Shown here: positions 55,801 through 64,000 of the stretch, piece by piece | Layout: each line of letters opens with the position of its first letter | How positions within the stretch are numbered: position 1 is the first letter of the stretch | Source of the DNA: Hemerocallis citrina | Lineage: Eukaryota > Streptophyta > Magnoliopsida > Asparagales > Asphodelaceae | NCBI GenBank assembly: GCA_017893485.1 | Contig: CM030366.1 | Coordinates: forward strand, 201,867,173 to 201,931,172 | Direction of reading: 5' to 3' | Length of the DNA stretch: 64,000 bases | Notes under the pieces: model-generated | The model's input: the letters and a program-made list of their open reading frames with translations, nothing else | Database searches by the model: none | Told to the model about the DNA's origin: nothing | Program-made: the position numbers and the translations under genes

Positions 55801-56256
55801 TGTAGGTACCTTGATGGTAGATACTCGAAACTCACAAAATATGCATCTCTATCAAGGGAAAAAGCGAATGCATTAGTTCTTCTGGTGAGTACAACACTGG
55901 GTAAAATCTAAACGGTAAACCAATTTTGATTTACTTTTACTTTGTGGATGACATACTTTTAGTAAGAAATCTAAAACATTGTTTGAAATGAATGCACTCT
56001 GTTAATATTATTCATAAATATCTTAGTAGTAATATGTAATAAAACTTCTACAAATAATTCCTTTTAAAAATCAATAAAGATATGTTACAACTTCATCTAA
56101 GATCATTTTTTAAAGGGGCGATGTTGTTTTAGACTACATTTCAACGAATTTACAAATTAGCTGATATACTTTCAATACCAATAGAAGAAAAACGACATTG
56201 ATATTTTTTTTTGCACTATTTTTTGTACTTTTTGCATGGTTTTCTATAAAAAAATC
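55801..56256 (+). pseudogene. Remnant of outer Copia pol
   Basis: Only a trace such as YFYFVDDILLVRN (about 55931-55976), comparable to the Y-V-D-D box of RT, remains. Integrase and the rest of RT have been deleted. Ends at the hAT insertion. Confidence 0.45.
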
Positions 56257-56672
56257 TAGGGGTGGCAACTGGGCCGGGTCAACCGGCGACCCACCCGCGA
56301 CCCGGCCCACGAACCCGGCCCGTTTAAAGCTTTCGCGGGTTCGGGTCGAACCCGGTGAACAGTACCGGGTCGACCCGGGTCGCTATATATGCGAATTGGA
56401 TTCGCGAAACCCGGCCCACGAACCCGGTCAACCCGCGAATTGGACCCGCCAACCCGCGGGTTGACCCGCGAATTTTTGACCTCCGACCCGTGAATTGGAC
56501 CCGCGAATTCAACCCGCGGGTCGCCCGTTGGGGTTTGGTGCCGTTGGGAAATAGCCGTTGGGTTTGGCCCGTTGGGCTCGGCAGCACAGCAGCAACGGCT
56601 CTTAGCCGTTGCTTGCTTGCTGTTGTTAATTTTTTTTTTGTTTTTTTTTTTGTTTTTACCCACTTCTAACCT

Positions 56673-56680
56673 TATAAATA
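56673..56680 (+). promoter_or_regulatory. TATA box of the hAT transposase gene
   Basis: TATAAATA, 497 bp upstream of the transposase ATG. The T- and C-rich stretch between them may be a long leader or contain an intron. Confidence 0.5.
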
Positions 56681-57176
56681 GCCCCCAAAAATCTCCAAAA
56701 AAATCACACCTTCCTCTCTTACTCTCTCTACTATTATACATCAAAAAAAAAAAAAAATTGAACAATTGTAGTAATCATCAAACAAGTGTACAAGGAGGCG
56801 TATACACGATCAAATTTTGGTCGTATCGGAGAAAAAAATTCAACGTCTTCAACTCTCTTCAACCATCGGCTCAAATCTACTTCAACCTCTTCTCAATTCA
56901 ACTCTTCAATTGCGAAATCGGCAAAGCGCTCCTCCATCTTGTCTATTATTTTCTAATTTTCACGGTTTTTTTATATACGCGTATTCCACGGTGAACGGTA
57001 TCAAAATATCTCTATCTCTCTACTATTTTTTTTTTTGCGTTGTAGTTAAAATTATTGTTCGTTTTTTGAACTTCTCTATCTCAAGATTCTCAACCCTCTT
57101 GTTTTTTAGTTTTTTTTTTGTATAATTCACCGCCACTACTTAGTAGATTTTTTTTTACATACCACATTACTACATT

Positions 57177-59318
57177 ATGTCTAGATCACGCGGTAGCGGT
57201 CGTAGCGGACAAGATTCCTCCTCCTCTTCACGTAGGCCACCAATTGTCCCTATTAGTGAGCCCGCCCAAGATTACATTGATCCTACTATGGAACAATGGG
57301 GTACACACGACATGGATGTTGTAGGTGGCATTCAAATAGAAGAAGAACAACAACAACAACAACCCGAAACCACACAACCCCGTAGTAGTAGGAAAAGTAG
57401 AGGAGAAACTAGCGATTGGCACAAGTTTTATGAGTATATCCCGGACGAAAATATTCCGGGTGTAGGTTTGAAAGTGTGTAAAACATGTAGCAAAACATAC
57501 AAATTCAAGAGGGGTGACGGCACCGGTACAATTAGTAGACACATACAACATAATCACAAAGAACTCCTTGATCAAATACAAGGCCAACAAAAAATTAACC
57601 CTAGGACCGGTCAAGTAGATAGCCACCCTTATGATCCCGAACTTGTTCGTCGGGAAATGGCCCGATTAGTAATTAAGGAAGAGTTACCATTTTCCTATCC
57701 CGAGAGTAGGAACTTGGAAAACTTTAATCAAACCGCCTTAAACCCTCATTTTAGGAGAATTCCGAGAAACACTTGCAAATCGGATTGTTTTAAAGTGTAT
57801 GTTGAAATGAAGGACGCGTTGATTGCAATTTTATGGAGTTTAACTTGTAGGGTTAGTTTAACTTCGGATGTTTGGACGGGTGTCAACAATATTCCAACGA
57901 TGGGAATAACCTGTCATTGGATCGACAATGATTGGATTCTTAATAAAAGAATCATATCACTTGCGTCGTTGCCGTATCCCCATAGTGGCGACGAAATAGC
58001 AAACCGTATTATAGAAATTTGTGATGTTTTTCATATTCGCGATAAAATTATGGCTATTAGTTTTGATAATGCATCTAACAACAATGTAGCAATTACTACT
58101 TTAAAATCTGTATTAAACCCTCCATCTGACAATATTTTTCATGTTAGATGTGCATGTCATATTATAAATTTATGTGTTCAAGACGCATTAAAAATAGCTG
58201 ATCCATATATACATAAAATTAGAAATTGTGTACATTTCATTGCATTAAAACCAAGCATTCTACAAGAATGGAAAGCTTGGTGTAGAGTTAGGAAAGTTCC
58301 TTTTAGAAAATTTCCAAAGGATGTTAGACACCGATGGAATTCTACTTTTGATTTACTTAATGTTGTCACCGAATATAAAGCAGTTGTAAATGATTTTTGT
58401 ATCGCACAAAATATGCCTAATTTTGAAATGACTCCCGCCGATTGGTTTTTTGCTGAAGCTTTGTTGAAATTTTTAGAACATTTTAAAACCGCAACTTTAA
58501 AGTTTTCTAAAACATATGAATCTACTTCTAGTAGCATTTTTATTGAATTAGTTAGCATGGTACAAATATTTAACGAAATGTTAAATGATGTCTATATTAG
58601 TAACATTGTAATACCTGCATTTAAAAAAATTTTGAAGTATTATTTTCCTCCTCCGATGTTGATTTGTGTTGCCACTGTTATGGATCCCCGTATCAAATTA
58701 GAAGGTACGAAGAATTTGATACAAATGTTTTTTGGATTTTTAGAGAACAATGTAGAATTAACAATTGATTGCGATCAGTTTTTAGTTCAGTTTGAAACTA
58801 CCTTAAATAACTTGTATGATTATTATGATAGACGTTTTGCTTCTAGTGGTACAACTTCTGTAGTTAGTTCTTCGTCTGGTAGTTCTAGAGATAAGGGTAA
58901 AAGTAAAATTGGTGATAGAACATTTAGTTTACTTGAACAAATTCAATCTAAAAAACCTAGGACTAATCAACCAAATGAATTAAATTGGTATAACCAACAG
59001 GATACTGAGCCTACTATTTCTCCACTAGATATTTTACAGTGGTGGAAAGAACATGAACACACTTTTAGTATTCTGTCAATTATGGCTAAAGATTTGCTAA
59101 CTCCTCCTGTCTCTACAGTTGCTTCTGAGAGTGCATTTTCTACAAGTGGCAGGGTTCTATCTGATTACAGAAATAGGTTGAAGCCGGAGTCGTTGGAGAT
59201 GCTCGTTTGCACAGAAGACTGGCTGAAGGCTGAAGATAGGACGCAAGGAAAAGCACTATCAAGTTCAACAAGTGGGAGCAACTCGCCCGAAGATCAACAA
59301 CAAGAACAACAACAATGA
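57177..59318 (+). CDS. hAT transposase, intact, 713 aa (BED finger, DDE core, hATC domain)
   Basis: Catalyses excision and reinsertion of the hAT element. Domains: low-complexity N-terminus with poly-Gln (58-62); BED zinc finger about 81-130 with C101, C104, H122 and H127 (VCKTCSKTYKF, ISRHIQHNH); conserved NQTALNPHFRRIPR (184-197); catalytic core with candidate acidic residues D231 (LTSDVWTG) and D297 (ISFDNASNN), then RCACHIINLCVQD (324-336); C-terminal hATC dimerisation region about 620-690 (LDILQWWKEHEHTFSILS, VASESAFSTSGRVL). No stop or frameshift in 714 codons, a normal length for the family. AATAAA at 59477-59482 is a plausible poly(A) signal. Related to the domesticated DAYSLEEPER/RICESLEEPER proteins, but the flanking TIRs and target duplication show it is a transposon gene. 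The truncated relative at 38824-40267 has the same N-terminus. Confidence 0.93.
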   Translation: MSRSRGSGRSGQDSSSSSRRPPIVPISEPAQDYIDPTMEQWGTHDMDVVGGIQIEEEQQQQQPETTQPRSSRKSRGETSDWHKFYEYIPDENIPGVGLKVCKTCSKTYKFKRGDGTGTISRHIQHNHKELLDQIQGQQKINPRTGQVDSHPYDPELVRREMARLVIKEELPFSYPESRNLENFNQTALNPHFRRIPRNTCKSDCFKVYVEMKDALIAILWSLTCRVSLTSDVWTGVNNIPTMGITCHWIDNDWILNKRIISLASLPYPHSGDEIANRIIEICDVFHIRDKIMAISFDNASNNNVAITTLKSVLNPPSDNIFHVRCACHIINLCVQDALKIADPYIHKIRNCVHFIALKPSILQEWKAWCRVRKVPFRKFPKDVRHRWNSTFDLLNVVTEYKAVVNDFCIAQNMPNFEMTPADWFFAEALLKFLEHFKTATLKFSKTYESTSSSIFIELVSMVQIFNEMLNDVYISNIVIPAFKKILKYYFPPPMLICVATVMDPRIKLEGTKNLIQMFFGFLENNVELTIDCDQFLVQFETTLNNLYDYYDRRFASSGTTSVVSSSSGSSRDKGKSKIGDRTFSLLEQIQSKKPRTNQPNELNWYNQQDTEPTISPLDILQWWKEHEHTFSILSIMAKDLLTPPVSTVASESAFSTSGRVLSDYRNRLKPESLEMLVCTEDWLKAEDRTQGKALSSSTSGSNSPEDQQQEQQQ

Positions 59319-60234
59319 CAACACTTACAATAGCTTTCTCTTGTTATGTCAAATTAGAAAACTTGTACTCAATTAAAATTGTATATAACAAATATGTTAT
59401 TGTATAAAACTTATTTGTGAATTGAATTCTTCATTTCGTTATAAATTGTTCAAATTGTATAACTTAAATTCATATGAATAAAATTCCAAATTTTGTTGTC
59501 ATTTTCACTCTTTCAATCTTATTATTAGTCTTCACTCTTCAACGATTTTTTTTGTTTATTAATATTATTAATTACTTAGTATTATAATTAAACATCATTT
59601 GGGGACATTTGAAGAATTGTAGTATTATTACTTATTATTATTATTACTGAATTTAATGAATTGTATTATTATTACTTATAATACTAAGTATTATTACTTA
59701 GTGAACTTAGTATTATTACTTAGTATTATAATTACTTATTGATATTTGATAGTTTTACTTACTTGGGGATATTTCCCCAAAATTACTTACTAATATAATT
59801 ACTTACTTAGTAACATTCAAACATAATTTTTGAAATATCCCTCAATTTGATACTAATACTACGTAACTTACTTAGTAATATAATTTTTTAAGAATTGTAG
59901 TATTCATAATTCATCAAACAAAGATATGATTGTTTGTATACAAGTATACAACATTCAAAAAATTATTATTATTATTATTTTAATTGAAACTAAAAAAAAA
60001 AAAAAAAAAAAAAAAATATTATACGGGCCAACCCGCGGGTCGACCCGGCCCAACCCGGGATGAGCCCTAAAGGGTTCGCGGGTTGGGCGGGCCACCCATT
60101 TGAGAATGTAACCCGGCCCGGCCCGGCCCGTATAGGGGACCAACCCGGCCCGGCCCGGTTATGAATTCGTCCCAACCCGTCCGGGTTGGGCCCGGCCCGG
60201 CCCGAGTGACCCGTTCGCCATCCCTAAAAAAATC

Positions 60235-60659
60235 TGTTGATTGGTTGACTGCATAGTCGACAGTTCCCTCATAAGTGGTTCGGTTGCCATTCAGTCGATC
60301 GTCCCATACTTTGAATTTTTTTAAAATATATGTTTAATCGAAAGTGGACTGGTCAACTGCACGGTCAACCGTCCTTCCCTCTGTCAGATTCGTTACAGTT
60401 AATTCCTATCTTCTTTTATGTTGCAGTCGAATGTTTCCTTGAACCGGTCGACCGATCCTATCGGCTGATCAGATCTCAAAACATTTCTTTCCTTCTATGA
60501 CATGCAGGGACCACACTTCTAATATAAATAACTCGAAGACTCTTCCCTCAGTCTCCACGAAACCATAACTTCTTCTCTTCCAAACCCATCAAAAGTATTC
60601 AGAATTATCTCACAATTTTCTCTTCAGCTTTTAGGCGCTCTCTCTCTTCCTTTCTCTTT
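60235..60659 (+). promoter_or_regulatory. Upstream region of the extra Copia ORF, with GTCGAC palindromes and TATA box
   Basis: Contains several GTCGAC/GGTCGACCG motifs (60240-60470) and TATAAATA at 60523-60530, 130 bp before the ATG at 60660, followed by a CT-rich leader. Suggests the extra ORF had its own promoter rather than being read from the LTR. Confidence 0.5.
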
Positions 60660-61808
60660 ATGGCTTCTTACGGTCCTTCTTCCTCTCACAAACCTAAGGG
60701 TAAGAAAGTCGTTGCATCTAAATCTGTAACTAGAGAAGGTATTATATTCAGAAATACAAATTGTGCTGGTCTTTATTTTTCTTCTCTTGCTTATGCTCCG
60801 GTTGTTGCAAACTGTGAGATAAATTTAGAATCTCTGGGTGGTCAATTTAGTGCTATGGTTAGAACTATCCAGAATTTTTGGTGGGAAAATTATCTTACTT
60901 CACCTAACATCCACTCTGAATCTTTAAACCGCCATTTTTATACAAATCTTGAGGGCATTCGGGATGTTGATCTTACATTATCATCTATCATTCTCGGCAA
61001 ACAGGTTAAAATCACTCCCGGGTACCTTCGCACGCAATATGCGTTGCCCGAAGGTGAATTCGATGTCTATCACCTTGACTTCAACTCCCTTGACTACAAA
61101 CCAGGTCATGACAAGACGACTATCAAGTCTATGATTATTAAACCAGATTTTCTTCGTGTTCCTCATCCTACTCCCACAAATTTTACAGATGTTGCTCATG
61201 TCCTAAATAAAATTGTTAATGCCAACATATGTTCCAAAAAGAATGATAAGGCCTAAATTAGGGTAAATCAGTCATTTATAATTTTTCTCGTTTTGGACGA
61301 ATTTAAATTTGACCTTGCAACTTTTATTATTCACACCATGAATTTTGCATCCTCTCGGAATCACTCTCTTTCGTTTAGTTATCTCATTTATCAGCTTGCT
61401 CTTGATTCTCATATATCCGTTGAGTCATATCTTCTTAGTAAGCCTCCCTTGCATATACTTCCCCAACAAATGGGCATTGATGTGCCATTCACCCAACGGG
61501 CTCGCCGTTGTCAAGCCCAATAATATCGTCAAGCTGAACAACCCTAACAAGCACCTTCCTCCTCCTCTCATCGCAAGAATGCTACTCCTTCATCCACCTC
61601 ATCTATGTTTGTGACTCATGAACAATTCAGCGCCCATCAAAGGCAAGTCTACAATTACTATGTTAACACCATCGTGTACTTGCAAGGTAAAGAAGATTGC
61701 GAACTTATTCTTCCTCCTTCTGATGAAGAGGCGAATGATGAAAGTGATGAAGAAGATGAAGACGAAGATGATGATGATGACGACGATGACAATGATGTTG
61801 AGAAATAG
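60660..61808 (+). pseudogene. Extra ORF between pol and 3' LTR, putative plant transposon protein, three in-frame stops
   Basis: One frame of 383 codons, broken by TAA at 61254, 61521 and 61545. The first 198 residues run MASYGPSSSHKPKGKKVV ... FWWENYLTSPNIHS, SLNRHFYTNLEGIRDVD, GKQVKITPGYLRTQYALPEG, VAHVLNKIVNANICSKK. After the first stop the same frame continues with DEFKFDLATFIIHTMNF and LPYLI-like SFSYLIYQLAL, and ends in a Glu/Asp-rich tail before TAG at 61806. The layout (FY.NL, then a middle part about a DNA/ligand position 'ITPxxL', then IL...R...S...F...L) resembles the 'putative plant transposon protein' domain found as an extra gene in plant retroelements; this family call is from memory of the pattern. 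Function unknown. Confidence 0.6.
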
Positions 61809-62777
61809 TTTATATTGATTAGGATGCTACACTTGTATGGGATTCCTCTTGTTTGCTTCAGTGTAAGTCTTCTTTAAAATGTGTTTTGTAAACATATCTA
61901 TCAAGAAATTGAATGTCGTAGCAAAACTCTTGATACCTCTTGCACTTATCTATGTGTAGTGGTTTCCATTACGATCATTACTTTCTTGTTTGAATGCATG
62001 GTCGACGACCTCTCTCTCTATTTTGTTTACAGTCAAAACTACTTGTGTTTCAATTGTTTTTTTTTTTACTGGTCGACCGGCCCCCTCTCTATTTTTCTTA
62101 CAGTCGAACACACACTTGTTATGTTTTTTCTCGGTCGACTGTGCGGTCGACCGTCCCGCTCTGTGTTTGTCTTACAGTCGCACATACTTTCTTATTAACT
62201 CTGATCGGTTGACTGTGCGGTCGACCGATCTCTATTCTGCCACTTTTGTTTACGGCTTTCTCTTCGTGATTTATGGTAGTTGTATTTTGCATCTTTTGGT
62301 GTGTTCCTTAAAGGGGGAGAATTTCTCCACTTAGAACTTGAAATTTATTTTAACTTATTTTATCTTAGAATTTGAATCTTTTAATTCATGTCTCTCTTAT
62401 GTATTAGCGAAATCTCAAATCTATGATACCATGTAGAGCTCTCACTGTATATCAAAGAGTTTCGCGATCAACTTTATCATGTAAGTATATTTTTCTTTGG
62501 TTTTCAAAAATGTAATATTTTTTTCAAACTTTACATTCCCCAAAAATTCCTTGACTCTCAAAATATATATGTAAGCATGTTTTCAAACAAGTTTTTGTCG
62601 TTACATATAGGTTGTATCATGAACACACGTTTATTAAAATCTTACCATGCATGAATTTATGGGGAGTATTTGATTTAGGGGGAGCATTTGAATCTCTTCT
62701 AATATATTTTTAAATTCTAAGGTATGATTACATTTTTAAATCATAAGGTATGTTTTGTTCACACTAAAGGGGAAGAT
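61809..62777 (+). other. Outer Copia 3' internal region with GTCGAC palindromes
   Basis: Non-coding. Three copies of an imperfect block with GGTCGACYG (about 62000, 62070, 62130, 62205-62225) and 'ctcttacagtcg' phrases. Ends in the polypurine tract at 62766-62777. Confidence 0.6.
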
Positions 62778-63716
62778 TGTTGACCATAAGTTTGGTGTGC
62801 ATAAAATGTATTATCTACAACTAATATTTTCAGTTGAGATTTACAGGATCTACAAAAAAAAGGAAAACCAAAAGAAAATATTCAAAGTGATTGAAATCAA
62901 GCAAAAGAGGCACGAACCAAAAATATCAATGAAGATTGTACACAAGAAACATGTGCTTCAAATCATCAAGAAAGTCAGCAAAATATATAATTTATTTCTG
63001 TTTATATGAGGAGAATATATGTAAAGCATTGTTGATTGATAAATTAGTTTTGGAAAGAATATAAAGTGATATCGCCAAATAAAAGTCGAATCTGCACTAC
63101 AGTGGTCGACCGCACAAAATGACGGTCGACCATCACAACCGTCGACCGCTCATTTTTGTGAAAAAGATGAATAAGTCGACCGGTCATCTCTCGACTTTCG
63201 AGTTAATAAATGAACGTACGGTCGACTGTTCATCATTGCGGTCGACCGTCCAAGTGCCGACCTGACTATTTCGGAGATATATTTTCATTTTCAAAAAGAT
63301 ACATTTCCCTACTCTATAAATAGAGGGGAATTCACTGTGTATTCTTCACCCTCTTGCTATCATGACTCTTCTGAACTTATCATTCAATCAACTCTCCGAG
63401 TGTGGGAGATTTTATTGTCTTCTATAGTCAAAGTCTTTTTAGATCTTAAAAGTTTTTCTTTTCTTCCACTTTGGTAAGTTTTGCGGACTTGTTTGTAGAA
63501 GCCATGCGGGTGTAATAGGTCTCTAGGCCTGAATTCCGAGAATCACTGTAGAAGAGTTTAAAGTATAGTGGAACGCTTGTGACGGAGAATTGCTACAAAT
63601 AGATGGTATGGACGTAGTCTGTCTGCTTTATCTTTCTCAATCTTTTTTACTTTACGCATTTAATTTGAATTTTTAATTTGCGCACAATCACCCTGTTCAC
63701 CCCAGGGTGATTTACA
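62778..63716 (+). repeat. 3' LTR of the outer Copia element
   Basis: Direct repeat of 42362-43344. Differs from it by substitutions and small deletions (939 against 983 bp), so the outer insertion is not recent. Confidence 0.92.
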
Positions 63717-63721
63717 GTTTA

Positions 63722-64000
63722 GTTTTTTTCAGTGCAAATAACTCCGAGTGTCATGCACTTAAGGACGTGCCGTAGTCGTACTATACATTGAGTAGGAAGA
63801 GTAGTAACTTCTCTAAGTCAAATTGCATCTTTGGTGACCTGTTCAATTTAATCAGCAGGGATGAAGGGCTTTAAGAATACTTCATGTCTCTCACGGTTCG
63901 TTGCCTTTCAAATATCTTGGTGTATAGAGTAGCTCAGTACGTGTCTGTGGCTGATTACGATGTGGTGATTGAGAAGGTGTGTACGTGGTTGGCAAGTTGG
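63722..64000 (+). pseudogene. L1 LINE reverse transcriptase, continuation
   Basis: Directly after the target duplication the LINE frame resumes: SLV-FFSANNSECHALKDV, a stop, then SNFSKSNC, and later a GSLPFKYLGV phrase. This matches plant L1 RT sequence downstream of the Y-A-D-D box, confirming that 40268-42361 and 63722-64000 are one element split by the Copia complex. Runs off the window end. Confidence 0.8.

Larger units (their letters stand above)
56257..60226 (+). mobile_element. Complete hAT transposon, 3.97 kb, perfect 8-bp TSD
   Basis: Ends TAGGGGTGGCAACTGGGCCG and, read inward from the right, TAGGGATGGCGAACGGGTCA. AAAAAATC occurs at 56249-56256 and 60227-60234, a perfect 8-bp target duplication. 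Both subterminal zones (56270-56560 and 60020-60220) are packed with CCCG/CGGG and CCCGCGGG motifs, likely transposase-binding sites. The single transposase gene (57177-59318) is uninterrupted, so the element may be autonomous. Confidence 0.93.
42362..63716 (+). mobile_element. Copia retrotransposon complex (21 kb with nested insertions), perfect TSD
   Basis: LTRs 42362-43344 (983 bp) and 62778-63716 (939 bp), TGTTGACC...TTTGCA/TTTACA. Primer site TGGAATCAAAGC at 43346-43357 and purine tract AAAGGGGAAGAT before the right LTR. GTTTA occurs at 42357-42361 and 63717-63721: a perfect 5-bp target duplication within the LINE RT. Own content: gag (43399-43738 and 54216-55800 with gaps), a trace of RT (FYFVDDILL, about 55935), and an extra ORF (60660-61808). 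Integrase and most of RT are missing. Guests: 43739-50660, 50688-54210, 56257-60226. Confidence 0.9.

Noticed and set aside
57228..57626. Minus-strand frame opposite the hAT transposase
   Set aside because: Shadow of the intact transposase frame.
60660..61256. 198-codon frame as an independent host gene
   Set aside because: Same frame continues past the stop, and it lies between the pol remnant and 3' LTR of a Copia element; treated as an element-borne pseudogene.

Overview
This window is nuclear DNA of a flowering plant, most likely a eudicot. It has two spliced genes with plant-type introns and plant-only family members, surrounded and invaded by plant transposable elements (Copia, Gypsy, L1 and RTE LINEs, hAT, Helitron, TRIM, MITEs). 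No rRNA, tRNA or CRISPR locus was found. Most long ORFs are transposon remains or chance frames.

Host genes. (1) HYL1/DRB1 (+), the double-stranded-RNA-binding partner of DICER-LIKE 1 in microRNA processing: four coding exons at 3631-3721, 8906-9165, 11261-11474 and 12111-12730. All three splice phases fit. The predicted protein has 394 residues: two dsRNA-binding domains, a lysine-rich nuclear signal and a degenerate tandem-repeat tail that has lost its frame. (2) A SYP4-type Qa-SNARE syntaxin (-) of the trans-Golgi network: eight exons between 34966 (ATG) and 15265 (stop), 326 residues, all junctions in frame. Its first intron is about 17.2 kb and full of transposons. The two genes converge, with a large foldback element between their 3' ends.

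Layout. 1-3380: LTR-like and LINE remnants and two head-to-head mini-Helitrons. 3385-13330: HYL1, whose intron 1 holds a TRIM nested in a hAT MITE plus two oppositely oriented non-autonomous LTR elements, and whose intron 2 holds a long-TIR element, a giant foldback and a 172-bp mini-Helitron. 13866-14685: second giant foldback with 9-bp target duplication. 15265-34966: syntaxin gene, with RTE LINE, hAT MITEs, a foldback carrying TTAGGG repeats, a minus-strand LINE derivative and a complete but decayed Copia element (27240-32659) in intron 1. 35326-37350: MITE and an (AT)n tract.

37354-64000 is one nested structure. An L1 LINE is interrupted by a truncated hAT, and then inside its reverse transcriptase by a Copia element spanning 42362-63716 (TSD GTTTA). 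That Copia contains another Copia (43739-50660, itself holding a TRIM at 47160-48280), a 3.5-kb solo LTR (50688-54210, TSD TGAAG) and a complete hAT transposon (56257-60226, TSD AAAAAATC) with an uninterrupted 713-codon transposase. The outer Copia also carries an extra gene between pol and its 3' LTR.

Most notable are the two foldback elements made of arrays of about 23-bp palindromes (one inside HYL1, whose protein binds hairpin RNA), the apparently intact hAT, and the dated order of nested insertions.
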